A stretch of 64,000 nt of DNA, from the NCBI GenBank assembly GCA_964593455.1, contig CAZQHK010000010.1, positions 1 to 64,000 of the forward strand, written 5' to 3'. The translations under genes and the position numbers were made by a program. Positions 18,123 to 27,283 of the stretch are shown here, piece after piece. Below the pieces are notes generated by a model. The model did no database searches. It saw nothing but the letters and a program-made list of their open reading frames with translations, and was not told the DNA's origin. The stretch is from CAZQHK01 sp964593455 (lineage in GTDB: Bacteria > Muiribacteriota > CAYSPT01). Position 1 is the first letter of the stretch, and every line of letters starts with the position of its first letter.

Positions 18123-19600
18123 TTGCCCCACTTAGCAATCTTTTTATAGAAATCGAGCTTCCGGGGCTCGTGGTAGGCGACGAAATCCTTGTCTTCAGTG
18201 GAGACTTTTTCCTGGCTGAAGACCATCTCGAAAAAACCCTGCACCTTCCGCCTGAATTCAGAGAACGATCTCACTTTCAGGGTTGCCTTGAACAGGAACG
18301 ACAGCCGGGAGTGGAAGCTGACGTACGCCCATTTTGCCAACTCGTCGAGTTCGTCGTTGCTCAACTCCGTCCATGGCCGGGGCAGGGGACGGTCCTTCTC
18401 GTTCCCCTTGATCCATTCGGCCCAGTAGTCCTGGTCCTCTTCTTCCACCATCTTCTTCCAGAGCGGGGTCAGCGGCTTGGCCAGACACTTGGAGAACTGG
18501 ACGTAATCCAGGTCCAGGGACTTGGCGAACTTTACTGTCTGCTTCACCGATTTTCGAGTGTCGCCCGGTGAACCGATAATGAAAAACCCCAGGGCCCGCA
18601 TTCCCAGACTCTTGGTGACCTTGATGGTCTGCCGCACCTGCTCCAGGGTGATACCTTTTTGCATCCGGTCCAGCGACTCCTGCAAACCGGACTCGATGCC
18701 GTAATAGATACGGCCGCAGCCAGCGTCCGCCATGGCTGCCAGCATGTCGGCGTCGATGTCTACCCGGGACCGGCAAGCCCAGAGTATATCGAGTTTCCGT
18801 TTCTTCATCTCGGCGCAGATGTCCATGACCCGTTTCTTGTCCACCGTGAAATCGTAATCGAAAATATCAATCTCCCTGACGCCATGCTTCCGGTAGCATT
18901 CCTCCATCTCGTCCACCACGATCTTTGGCGAACGGGGATTATAGGGTGTTTTGCCGGCTTCGCAGAACGTACACTTGAACGGGCAGCCCAGGCTGGTGAT
19001 CATCACTGTGAAGTTCTTCCGTTCCGTGGGAAACTCGGCGTAAAGCTCGTTTGGCAGGAGGTCGCGGGCGGGAGTCGGGAAATCCTCGAACACGACCGGC
19101 TGAGTCGGGGTTATCTTGATTTCTCCGTCTTCCTTGTACACCAGCCCCGCCACGTCTTTCAGCTCTCGTTTCCCTTCCAGGGCTTCGAAAAGCTGCGGAA
19201 CGGTATGGTAGGCGTGCTCCACGCAACCGTAATCGATTTCCGGATGGCTCAGCGACTCTTCAGGATACACCCGCAAGTTGTAGCCGCCCACTACCACCGG
19301 AATATTCAGGGCTTTCTTCAGGTAGCGGATCCACTCCAGGGTGTCCTGGAACATGTAGGTAGTCATCATGAATCCCATGATGTCCGGCTTGAATTCCTTG
19401 AGGCGGTGCATGGTCTCTTCCATGGTGAGATTCAAAGTGCGGGCGTCGATGATGGTCACGTCGTGGCCAGCTTCCCGGGCGATGGAAGCCACCCAGGAAA
19501 TACTCATGGGAGGAAACATCCCGAAGTATTTCTGGACAATTCGCAGGTTCTCCTCGTGAACCTTGTATTTAAACGGGTTGAAAACCAGGGCAAATCGCAT
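18119..19600 (-). CDS. B12-binding-domain radical SAM protein 2
   Basis: A 493-residue enzyme with the same plan as its downstream neighbour. The cobalamin-binding fold at about 30-140 contains ISWVASIAREAGHDVTIID and VVVGGYNLRVYPE. The cluster motif C206-x3-C210-x2-C213 lies in GCPFKCTFC. FFIIGSPGDTRKSV is the late TIM-barrel strand typical of this family. The two paralogues differ clearly in sequence, so they probably act on successive steps. A 142-base gap separates this gene from the SGNH gene upstream, with a palindrome at 19648 that may mark a separate promoter. Confidence 0.88.
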   Translation of the reverse strand: MRFALVFNPFKYKVHEENLRIVQKYFGMFPPMSISWVASIAREAGHDVTIIDARTLNLTMEETMHRLKEFKPDIMGFMMTTYMFQDTLEWIRYLKKALNIPVVVGGYNLRVYPEESLSHPEIDYGCVEHAYHTVPQLFEALEGKRELKDVAGLVYKEDGEIKITPTQPVVFEDFPTPARDLLPNELYAEFPTERKNFTVMITSLGCPFKCTFCEAGKTPYNPRSPKIVVDEMEECYRKHGVREIDIFDYDFTVDKKRVMDICAEMKKRKLDILWACRSRVDIDADMLAAMADAGCGRIYYGIESGLQESLDRMQKGITLEQVRQTIKVTKSLGMRALGFFIIGSPGDTRKSVKQTVKFAKSLDLDYVQFSKCLAKPLTPLWKKMVEEEDQDYWAEWIKGNEKDRPLPRPWTELSNDELDELAKWAYVSFHSRLSFLFKATLKVRSFSEFRRKVQGFFEMVFSQEKVSTEDKDFVAYHEPRKLDFYKKIAKWGK

Positions 19601-19647
19601 GTAGTTTCTTTCCAGCTCAGTTTATCGCACCTGACATTTATAACAGA

Positions 19648-19659
19648 TTTACGCGTAAA
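19648..19659. promoter_or_regulatory. 12-bp palindrome TTTACGCGTAAA upstream of the radical SAM pair
   Basis: A perfect 12-base palindrome 50 bases before the start of the gene at 19600. On the minus strand it lies between a weak -35-like TTTAAT and a TATAAA. It could be an operator. No regulator gene is adjacent. Confidence 0.3.
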
Positions 19660-19742
19660 ATTAAAGTTAAACCCGGTCTCCTGTTATTACATAAACGGCT
19701 GCCGGCCGCTATAGATTCCGCGCACACCGACAACGGCAATTA

Positions 19743-21257
19743 TCAGGGAAGTACCTTTTTCGACTCCAGGAACCGGTAGACGTTGCGGGCCATGACCTCG
19801 TGTCCCGCCGGCGTGCAGTGGTCGTCGTCCAAAAAGTACGTGCTCCAATTTGCGTCGTTGGTCAGTTTTTCAAACTCCGCGCATTGTTCGAGAAAGGGCA
19901 GGGAGTGGCGGTCGGCCAGGCTCTTGAGCGCCTTGTTGGCAGCGGTGTGGGGGTAGGGGTAGTTCTGGATGAGAAGGGGAACATCCTGGTCCCGGCAGAT
20001 GGCGGCGCTGGCTTCCAGGTCTTCTTCGAGCCAGGCGTCCAGTTGAGTCTCCCATTTTTTCTTGTCTCGGAGATAGTGAACATACCGGGCAAACAGCGCA
20101 TTGTCCATCAGGCCGGGATTCTTTTCAGCCATATCCTGCATGAGCGACATGAGCTCGTCCGCTTTGTACTTGTTCTGAAGTTCGTAGGATTTAATGAGCA
20201 GGTAGTAGTTATCATGATCGTAAGGATCGAGTTCGATAGTCTTGCAAAGAAATTTCACGGCTTCATCGTAGTTCTTCTGGTAGGCGAACTCTTTGCCCAG
20301 CCGGCTGTAGACCAAAGCGCCGAAGGCTTTTGGTCGGTGGGAGTCCGGGTACTTGTCCATGGCCATCTCCAGAATCTTGATGGCTTTATCGATAGCACCG
20401 GTCTGGAAATAGAAAAATCCGAGTGTGCAGAGCAGTTCCGGTGAAACAATCTCTTTTTCGAGTACCTGGTGACCGTAGAACATGCCTTCAGTGATACTTT
20501 TCGTGTTACTCAGGTACCAGACCCGTTCCGTGTGGCTGTAGCTCTCCGACGGTTCCCGCAGCAGGAGCATTCGTTCGATATAGTCCGTGGCCCGCTTGGT
20601 GACGGTCGTAATGGCATACCCGTCGGCGCCGAACTCTTCTTCAGCGCCGGTTTCTATTTCCTTGTCAGCGCTGCTCCTGGTTTTCCATTTCAGAAAAAGT
20701 CCTTTCAAGTTGACCGAGATGATCTTTCCCATCTTGTAGAGACGAAGTCCGCGGATCGCCGAGAGGATCGGTTTCTTTCCGCCGAGATCGAAACCGGCCA
20801 GGTTGAACTTGTTGGCGGAGCCCACCAGGAGTATGACCGCGTCGGGGCGGTAGGTTTTGATAAGTTGCGGCAGTCGAATACGGACCTGCCTGGAGTTGTA
20901 TTCGCAAACCCCGCCGTTGACGATCCTGATTCGTTTGCCCGTTTTGTTCGAGTCGACGATTTCCTGCAGGTAGCTGGGATACGTCTCATCGAATTCAGAC
21001 AAGCCTCCGAAGGTGTACGAGTCCCCGACGCAGAGAAGCGTGAAATCGGATTTCTCCCGCCCGTTCGCGGCCGGATCTGCCGATTCCGAAGATGTTTTGG
21101 CCCGGATAATCGATCCCTGCCCGAAGCGCTCCGGTGTCCTCCGGGAGTAAAGATGGCCCGCTACCCGCAGTCCTATTTCAAGCAGACCGAGGAAAAACAA
21201 GAGGCTTAACACGCCGAGCGCGATCTTGGCCGCCAGCGGGAATCTGGTTTCGCTCAT
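19743..21257 (-). CDS. Membrane-anchored SGNH/GDSL hydrolase with embedded TPR repeats
   Basis: A 504-residue protein. Residues 10-32 are an N-terminal membrane helix, so the enzyme probably faces the periplasm. SGNH block I is GDSYTFG (78-84, nucleophile Ser80) and block III is GSANKFN (146-152), a variant of GxND. Block V is DDDHCTPAGHE near 476-486, supplying Asp and His. Between blocks III and V are about 200 residues of TPR-like helices (LGFFYFQTGAIDKAIKILEM, FAYQKNYDEAVKFLCKTIEL), so the TPRs are inserted inside the hydrolase. Likely an esterase, acyltransferase or O-acetyl-modifying enzyme acting on a surface polymer. Its ATG overlaps the upstream stop by 4 bases. Confidence 0.85.
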   Translation of the reverse strand: MSETRFPLAAKIALGVLSLLFFLGLLEIGLRVAGHLYSRRTPERFGQGSIIRAKTSSESADPAANGREKSDFTLLCVGDSYTFGGLSEFDETYPSYLQEIVDSNKTGKRIRIVNGGVCEYNSRQVRIRLPQLIKTYRPDAVILLVGSANKFNLAGFDLGGKKPILSAIRGLRLYKMGKIISVNLKGLFLKWKTRSSADKEIETGAEEEFGADGYAITTVTKRATDYIERMLLLREPSESYSHTERVWYLSNTKSITEGMFYGHQVLEKEIVSPELLCTLGFFYFQTGAIDKAIKILEMAMDKYPDSHRPKAFGALVYSRLGKEFAYQKNYDEAVKFLCKTIELDPYDHDNYYLLIKSYELQNKYKADELMSLMQDMAEKNPGLMDNALFARYVHYLRDKKKWETQLDAWLEEDLEASAAICRDQDVPLLIQNYPYPHTAANKALKSLADRHSLPFLEQCAEFEKLTNDANWSTYFLDDDHCTPAGHEVMARNVYRFLESKKVLP

Positions 21258-22516
21258 AGGTAGTTCGTCCCTTCTTCAGGGACTTCCAGCGGCGGAGGAT
21301 TTATTCCGGTCACTACGTCTCTGAGTACAGCCGCTATTTTTTCCAGCACACACGGAGACAGCGTCTCGTAAATGGGGACCTGGAGACTCCTTTTTCTCAC
21401 TTCCGCCGTTTGGGGACATTCTCCGGCGTCGCCTGTTTCCAGGGAGCAGTCACGCATGAGGTCGTTCCCGGTGTCGATACCCAGTCGGAAAAGATCGTGC
21501 CGCGCCTTTTCCCGACCGTCGGTGTAGAGTAGCCAGAAGTAGCCGTTAAAGCCTTCCGAGACAGCTGGTTTCTCGACGAGCCCGGCTAATTCTTCATCAA
21601 GAATCCGGGCGTTTGCCAGTCGCCGGCACCGGTGCTCTTCCACCAGGTTAAGGTGTCTGAGGCCGATCATCGCCTGAAGGTTGGTGTACCGGGCGGTGGT
21701 GTGGGCTATCTTCACCGATTTTCTCAATGTCTTGTTGTAGGCGCTGACGGGATTCACTCCGAGCCGGTTACAAAGCCGCAAGATCGGGTAGAGGGTCCAG
21801 GGGAAAAAAAACCGGTGCGTAAGGAGGTGCATCAGGTAGGCAGTAATAATTCGTTTTATCAAATCCTGCTGGTTTGGAAACGGCAGAGAGCTTGTGCGGG
21901 AACGGACATGTTCCGCCACCTCGTCGTTGTCGGTGGTCACCATGCACCCGCCGAAGGTCATAAACGGTTTGGTGGTGTGAAAACTGAAGAAAGCGGCGTC
22001 ACCGAAGGTGCCCACGTGCCGACCGTCGATGGTGCTCCCTACGGCATGGGCGCAGTCTTCGAGAAGGACGATGTTCCGGCTTTTCAGCACCCGCTTGATG
22101 GCGTCCATATCACAGGGATTCCCGAACAGGTGCGCCACGATAACCGCGGCTGTCCGGTCGGACAACCGCCTGGCTATTTCCCGGGGATCGATGTTGTTGG
22201 TCTCAGTATCGATATCGACGCAAACTGGTTTCAGACCGGCGTCGGAGATCACTTTCGGTACGCTCAGATCTTCATAGGCCGGAAGTATAATCTCACCACC
22301 TTCAGGAAGGTTGTATGCGTCTAGCAGGAGACTGAGACCCAGGCGCCCGGTAGCGGCCGCCACTGCGTTTCTCGTTCCGATGAAGCCGGCAAAGCGGCGT
22401 TCGAAGACACCGATTCCGGGACCGTCCAGAACCCGGTCCCGGCCGAGCAGATTGAGTATGAGCCAGAAATCGCCGGGCGCGAGATGAATGATTCGTCGGC
22501 TCACCGGCAGCATCAT
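21254..22516 (-). CDS. DegT/DnrJ/EryC1/StrS-family PLP aminotransferase
   Basis: A 420-residue cytosolic sugar-aminotransferase family enzyme. The PLP-binding lysine lies in FFSFHTTKPFMTFGGC (about residue 183). The cofactor-contacting block is VLLEDCAHAVGSTIDGRHVG, and the N-terminal NAVAAATGRLGLSLLL block is typical. Family members transfer an amino group from glutamate to a keto-sugar nucleotide; one branch includes dehydratases lacking the lysine, which is excluded here. The ATG at 22516 overlaps the upstream TGA by 4 bases, so the longer ORF to 22549 is rejected. Function in a surface glycan or natural-product pathway is inferred from the neighbours. Confidence 0.9.
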   Translation of the reverse strand: MMLPVSRRIIHLAPGDFWLILNLLGRDRVLDGPGIGVFERRFAGFIGTRNAVAAATGRLGLSLLLDAYNLPEGGEIILPAYEDLSVPKVISDAGLKPVCVDIDTETNNIDPREIARRLSDRTAAVIVAHLFGNPCDMDAIKRVLKSRNIVLLEDCAHAVGSTIDGRHVGTFGDAAFFSFHTTKPFMTFGGCMVTTDNDEVAEHVRSRTSSLPFPNQQDLIKRIITAYLMHLLTHRFFFPWTLYPILRLCNRLGVNPVSAYNKTLRKSVKIAHTTARYTNLQAMIGLRHLNLVEEHRCRRLANARILDEELAGLVEKPAVSEGFNGYFWLLYTDGREKARHDLFRLGIDTGNDLMRDCSLETGDAGECPQTAEVRKRSLQVPIYETLSPCVLEKIAAVLRDVVTGINPPPLEVPEEGTNYL

Positions 22517-23505
22517 GATGATTCCTTCCGTTTCCCGAGAACAGACCAATTCAGTGTCATCAGATCATACAAAAGGTTTATCTTGAGTCGGGTGACATTG
22601 TAGCACGTATCGCACAGCGGTTTTTGAACCCGGCGAATGGCACCGGCCACACCGTCTTTGAGGATGTTCGGAATCCTTTCTTTCTCACCCGGCCGGTAGC
22701 GGCCGCACACTTTCACGTCGCCGTTTGAGGCAACCCGGAAGAAAAGCCGTCCCCCGGCGCAGGCCAATCCCTGGCTAAATGGCCACATCTTCATGTATTT
22801 CAGCACGAGACCGGTGTTTTTAATGTTTGGGACCGTTTTTCTCAACTCGCCGATTCTTAAAAGCCCCCGGACAATCTCCTGTCGCGGTCCGGCCACCGGA
22901 TTTTCCTTGTCTCCCGACAGCACCTTTGGCGAGGCGGGTTGGAATGAGATAATGGCATTCTTCTCTCGGGCGAGATCGACCAGGTAATCGATACAATCTG
23001 TATTGTGCTCGGTCAGGGTGGTGTTGATCTGCACCCGGACTCCGTGCGTTTGGGCGATATCGATAGCTTCCAGGGCTGTTTTAAAGGATCCCGCCGGCCG
23101 TACACGTTCGTGTATCTCCGCAGGCCCATCGAGGCTCAGGGTTATGGAGTCGATATACGGTAGAAGGCTGGTGTTATCGCTAATAAGGGCTCCGTTGGTG
23201 TTGAGCCCGATGTAGAGTCCACAGCGTTTTCCGGCCTGCAGCACGGGAAGCAGGTCGGGACGCAGAAAGGGCTCTCCGCCCGTAACCTGCAGAAACCGCG
23301 TGCCCAATTTTGCCAGTTCGTCAATCATGAAAATGATCTGGTCGGTGGCCAACTCGGGTTCCTTTTTACGCCACCGCCCACAGTAAGAACAGCTGTAGTT
23401 GCACCGGTTGGTGATAAGGTAGCTGACGGCCAACGGAATGGTTTGTTTAAAAAAAACAACTCTCAGAAAAGCGCTGCCGGCGTAAAACATGTCCGAGATT
23501 CTCAT
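22513..23505 (-). CDS. Radical SAM protein with SPASM-like C-terminus
   Basis: A 330-residue enzyme. The radical SAM motif is C35-x3-C39-x2-C42 in NRCNYSCSYCGRW, followed by the GGEPFLRPDL motif for SAM binding. The C-terminal cysteines (LACAGG, VCGRY, LCDTCY) resemble a SPASM/twitch auxiliary cluster domain as in MoaA/PqqE-like enzymes. First gene of the minus-strand cluster. GAGGAG lies 6 bases before the ATG. It is divergent from the GT9 gene, with the control region in 23506-23702. Confidence 0.88.
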   Translation of the reverse strand: MRISDMFYAGSAFLRVVFFKQTIPLAVSYLITNRCNYSCSYCGRWRKKEPELATDQIIFMIDELAKLGTRFLQVTGGEPFLRPDLLPVLQAGKRCGLYIGLNTNGALISDNTSLLPYIDSITLSLDGPAEIHERVRPAGSFKTALEAIDIAQTHGVRVQINTTLTEHNTDCIDYLVDLAREKNAIISFQPASPKVLSGDKENPVAGPRQEIVRGLLRIGELRKTVPNIKNTGLVLKYMKMWPFSQGLACAGGRLFFRVASNGDVKVCGRYRPGEKERIPNILKDGVAGAIRRVQKPLCDTCYNVTRLKINLLYDLMTLNWSVLGKRKESS

Positions 23506-23556
23506 TCCCGCTCCTCATCTCCCAGGTTTTCAAAGTCTATACCAAACCATCGTCTT

Positions 23557-23585
23557 TTGCAAAGTGCGGTCCGGGTTGCTATACT
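23557..23585 (+). promoter_or_regulatory. Promoter of the GT9 glycosyltransferase gene
   Basis: TTGCAA (23557-23562), 17 bases, TATACT (23580-23585). Transcription would begin near 23592. That argues against the upstream TTG at 23589 and for the ATG at 23703 as the start codon. Confidence 0.55.
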
Positions 23586-23702
23586 ATCTTGCGTGAAGTC
23601 CGGACCGTTCTGCCGGCCGTAATAATAAACGTCGGGATACGTGTTTCGGTTCATTTGGCGATAGTTCAAACATGGAGTTTGATTGAAAAGAGTACCAGAG
23701 CT

Positions 23703-24965
23703 ATGAATATTTCAACCATGCGGATTGTTGACCGGTGGGTGGGGGTGCCTGTCTGCTGGTTTTTGACGATGGTGAGAAGACTGTTCGGCTCCGAGAGGCC
23801 GGCCGGCAGTGGTGAAGTCAGGCGGATTCTGTTTATCAAACCGGCTGAACAGGGAGCCACCGTGCTTGCTTATCCGGCTATCACCAGGGCCGTCGAGATG
23901 GTTGGCCGTCGGAACGTCTATTTTTTGGTTTTCGAGGAGAATAGCCATATTTTCGAGGTGCTGGATGTTATCCCGCTGGACAATATCATCACCATTCCCA
24001 CCCGGGGTGCCATTTCTTTTTTTTGGGGAACGCTCACCTCGCTTATCAAGGTCCGTATGCTTAAGCCGGACATGGCCGTAGATATGGAATTCTTTGCCCG
24101 ATTTTCAGCCATTGTGACCTATTTGACCGGTGCGAAGACGCGTGTCGGTTTTCATTCGTTTTCAGGTGAAGCGGCCTACCGTGGTGACTTGATGACTCAT
24201 CGTCTCGGCTATAACTCTCATCTTCATATAAGCCAGGTCTACCTGGCTATGCTGGAGGCAGCTTCCCTCCCTCCCTCCGCTTTGCCCGCTTTGCCTTTCC
24301 GGCCAGCTACGACTTGCGGTTCCTTACCTTTATTCCGGCCTGATACCGGTTCAGTAAACGAAATCCGGAGTCTGCTTCAACGGGAAACCGGATGGGAAGA
24401 AGGTACCCGGTTGGTGCTGCTGAACGCCAACTGCAGTGACCTGCTGCCCTTGAGGAGTTGGCCCGCCGGCCGGTACGTACAGTTGGCCCGCCGGCTGCTG
24501 AAATCGTATAACGATCTGCTGGTGATTTTTACCGGCCCCCCGGAAGAGAGAGCGGCGATCGAGAAGTTAGTGGCCGATGTGGACTCCGGACGGTGTGTCT
24601 CGCTGGCCGGAAAAACCACTCTCAGGCTGCTTCTAACTCTGTACTCCATGGTCCGGGTCATGGTAACCAACGATTCCGGCCCGGCGCATTTTGCCGCTCT
24701 CACACCGATGGATGTAGTGACATTGTTCGGACCAGAAACGCCCGCCATTTTCGGGTCGCTGTCGCCTCGAAACCGGGTCATCAGCGCCGGTTTGGCCTGT
24801 AGTCCCTGTGTAAACGCATACAACGACCGGTATTCTCCCTGCTCCAACAACCTCTGTATGCAAAACATCACGGTGGACCAGGTTTATGACGAAGTAAATG
24901 TTCTGCTTCAACCGGTTAAGGAGAAGAAATCAGGAACACGGGATTTGGAGTGTGAACGGACCTGA
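23703..24965 (+). CDS. GT9-family glycosyltransferase (heptosyltransferase-like)
   Basis: A 420-residue GT-B enzyme of the ADP-heptose:LPS heptosyltransferase family. Evidence: ILFIKPAEQGATVLAYPAI near the N-terminus in place of the usual GDxxLATP-type loop, and the sugar-nucleotide site MVTNDSGPAHFAALTPMDVV followed by TLFGPETPAIF. A late cysteine group (CSPCVNAYNDRYSPCSNNLC) resembles the PCY..CP..H..C pattern of this family. It likely acts at the inner face of the inner membrane on a core or surface glycan. The downstream gene begins at or just after its stop, so the two are probably coupled. Confidence 0.85.
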   Translation: MNISTMRIVDRWVGVPVCWFLTMVRRLFGSERPAGSGEVRRILFIKPAEQGATVLAYPAITRAVEMVGRRNVYFLVFEENSHIFEVLDVIPLDNIITIPTRGAISFFWGTLTSLIKVRMLKPDMAVDMEFFARFSAIVTYLTGAKTRVGFHSFSGEAAYRGDLMTHRLGYNSHLHISQVYLAMLEAASLPPSALPALPFRPATTCGSLPLFRPDTGSVNEIRSLLQRETGWEEGTRLVLLNANCSDLLPLRSWPAGRYVQLARRLLKSYNDLLVIFTGPPEERAAIEKLVADVDSGRCVSLAGKTTLRLLLTLYSMVRVMVTNDSGPAHFAALTPMDVVTLFGPETPAIFGSLSPRNRVISAGLACSPCVNAYNDRYSPCSNNLCMQNITVDQVYDEVNVLLQPVKEKKSGTRDLECERT

Positions 24966-25003
24966 TATCGAGGCGTACGCAAAATTTCATTCTACTGGCC
25001 GGC

Positions 25004-27118
25004 ATGGTGTTTCTGATAGTCCTGCTTTATTACAGCACTTTTAACACTACCTTCATCTGGGACGACAGAACGCTGATAGTTAACAATACCTATATCCGGT
25101 CGTTGAAGAATATCCCGTTTTTTTTCACCCTGGAGTACTGGAAAGAGCATCATCTTGGCGGGAAAACATATCGGCCCCTCAGGACCACCACCTTCGCTTT
25201 GGACTACCATTTCTGGAAATTTGACCAGCGAGGGTATCATCTCACCAATCTCACGTTCTACATTTTGAACTGTTTACTCGTCTACTTCCTGGTGCTGGAG
25301 CTGGAAAAGGCCGCCGGGCGCGGTGAAAGTTCCACCGGTTACAGGGGCGTCTTGCTGGGAGTTCCTCTGGCTGCGGCCCTGCTTTTTGCCGTTCACCCGA
25401 TACATACCGAGACGATTGTTTACATCAAGAACCGCTCGGAGATGATAACGATGCTTTTTTACCAGTTGTCATTTCTGCTGTTCTTGAAGCACCTGGTGGC
25501 CAGACAGCTGTCGGCCGGCACCATCGCTTTCCTGGCCAGCCTGGTTTGTTTTATCCTCAGCCTTATCAGCAAGGAGACCGCCTTCTCCCTGCCTCCCATG
25601 CTGGTACTCTTCGTCCTCCTTTTCACACCTCGTGATCGGTGGCGGAAACTGCTTTTGCGTACCGCTCCTTATTTCGTTCTGGCGCTCTTATACCTGGTTT
25701 TCAAAAAAACCGGTATGGGGGCGGTGGCCATGTATGAAGACTCGTTTCAATCCGGCCCGTATTACCAGCTTCTGTCGGTATTCATCACCTTTGGACGTTA
25801 CTTCAAACTGCTGGTGTTTCCGGTTAATCTGGTAGTGGAACACGAGTTTGTGGTGCCGGGCTCGTTTTTCAGACTCAACGTCTTGCTGTCCGTCCTCTCG
25901 TTGGTTCTCCTGACAGGTGCCGTCCAGTTTACCGTCAAACGGTTACCGATGATATCGTTTGCTTTGATATGGATATTCATGTGTATTCTGCCTGTATCCA
26001 ATATCATCTTTATCGGGGGCCGGCCTTTCGCCGAACAGCGGCTCTATCTGCCGTCACTGGGGTTCTGTCTGCTGCTGGCCGTGCTGTTTCGGTTGGCGGC
26101 TCAGGCGCCGGACCGCGCCCGGTTGGCGGCAATCTGCCGAGCAACTGCCGTCCCCGTGTTATTGGTACTGCTCGTTCTGTACTCGTATGGGACGTACCGA
26201 CGCAACCTGGAATGGAGGGATCCTCTTACTCTCTGGAAAAGCGCTGCTCGGATCTCGCCCAACAGTGCCCGGGTTTTCAATCAGCTCGGTTCGGCCTATG
26301 GCCGGGCCGGAGAAAAGGAGAAGGCCATCGAAGCATTACGGCGAGCGGTGAAGCTCGGCCCGCCCATGGTTGGCGTGTATTACAATCTCGGTCTGGAACT
26401 ATCCTCCCTGGGACGTTCCGAAGAAGCCATGGTTGTGCACCAGGAAATGATCGATAAGTTTCCAGATTGCATCTATGGATATTTTTGCCTCGGGGTGGAG
26501 TACGCCAAGCTGGGACGATATGAAGACGCTATTCGTATGCACCAAAAAGTATTGGAGCTCGATCCCGGCTATGCGGAAGGATTAAGCGCTCTCGGAAACG
26601 TGTATGACCTTATGGGAGATACAGAAAAAGCCATCGATTTCTACCGCCAGGCTATCGAAGTTTCTCCCACTACCCCGAATTTATATTTCGTGCTGGGCGG
26701 TAAGTATGCCGCCCTGGGAATGGCGGAAGAAAGTCTCGCTCTCCACCATAAACTGGTTGAGAACATCCCTGATTCTGAGTACGGGTATTTCTGTCTGGGT
26801 ATGGATTACGCTGGTATGGGCCGTTTGGAAGAAGCCGTTTCAAATTATGAAAAAGCGCTTGAGCTCTCTCCGCGCTTGAGTGAGGGTTATTTCAATCTGG
26901 GGTTGATGTTCTACCGGATGGATCGTAATGAAAAAGCCATTCTGTCTTTTAAAAAAGCATTGGAAATAGATAGCAGCCTGTTTGGCGTATACCGTTATTT
27001 GTCCTGGTGTCATTACAAACTGGACAGGTTCGGTTTGGCTGTTGACTATTTCGATCTGGCCAATGTGCACGGATTTCACGACAGAGAACTCGGGCGGCTT
27101 CTTGAATCTCACCGGTGA
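25004..27118 (+). CDS. TMTC-like polytopic glycosyltransferase with C-terminal TPR array
   Basis: 704 residues. The first 390 contain about ten membrane helices with the early luminal motif TFIWDDRTLIVNN and YRPLRTTTFALDYHFW, as in TMTC and other GT-C type proteins. Residues of about 410-700 hold seven to eight TPR units (VFNQLGSAYGRAGEKEKAIE and repeats of YGYFCLG). Inferred role: lipid-linked sugar transfer to a protein or glycan at the outer face of the inner membrane. The ATG at 25004 truncates the first helix. The frame is open from a CTG at 24962 that overlaps the GT9 stop (CTGA) behind GGAG at 24947, and would add a basic segment and complete helix 1. Confidence 0.8.
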   Translation: MVFLIVLLYYSTFNTTFIWDDRTLIVNNTYIRSLKNIPFFFTLEYWKEHHLGGKTYRPLRTTTFALDYHFWKFDQRGYHLTNLTFYILNCLLVYFLVLELEKAAGRGESSTGYRGVLLGVPLAAALLFAVHPIHTETIVYIKNRSEMITMLFYQLSFLLFLKHLVARQLSAGTIAFLASLVCFILSLISKETAFSLPPMLVLFVLLFTPRDRWRKLLLRTAPYFVLALLYLVFKKTGMGAVAMYEDSFQSGPYYQLLSVFITFGRYFKLLVFPVNLVVEHEFVVPGSFFRLNVLLSVLSLVLLTGAVQFTVKRLPMISFALIWIFMCILPVSNIIFIGGRPFAEQRLYLPSLGFCLLLAVLFRLAAQAPDRARLAAICRATAVPVLLVLLVLYSYGTYRRNLEWRDPLTLWKSAARISPNSARVFNQLGSAYGRAGEKEKAIEALRRAVKLGPPMVGVYYNLGLELSSLGRSEEAMVVHQEMIDKFPDCIYGYFCLGVEYAKLGRYEDAIRMHQKVLELDPGYAEGLSALGNVYDLMGDTEKAIDFYRQAIEVSPTTPNLYFVLGGKYAALGMAEESLALHHKLVENIPDSEYGYFCLGMDYAGMGRLEEAVSNYEKALELSPRLSEGYFNLGLMFYRMDRNEKAILSFKKALEIDSSLFGVYRYLSWCHYKLDRFGLAVDYFDLANVHGFHDRELGRLLESHR

Positions 27119-27181
27119 GACCGCGTCTTTTGGCTCGTGTATCGAGATCAAGCCAGGATGCCATGCGGATATTTGATGTCT

Positions 27182-27211
27182 TTGTCTATGTGTTTGCTGT
27201 TGTTGTATACT
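27182..27211 (+). promoter_or_regulatory. Possible promoter of the HEAT-repeat gene
   Basis: TTGTCT (27182-27187), 18 bases, TATACT (27206-27211), about 70 bases before the GTG start. The -35 match is only moderate. Confidence 0.4.
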
Positions 27212-27283
27212 GACGCTGCGAACAGAAGATTTTACCTGCCCACCCCCTGAATTTCGGGCATAGAAAAACAAGGAGGTGCTGGT

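Noticed and set aside
18659..19714. Open frame of 351 codons on the plus strand
   Set aside because: It is antisense to the radical SAM gene with clear motifs, and its translation is His/Val-rich without any recognisable domain.
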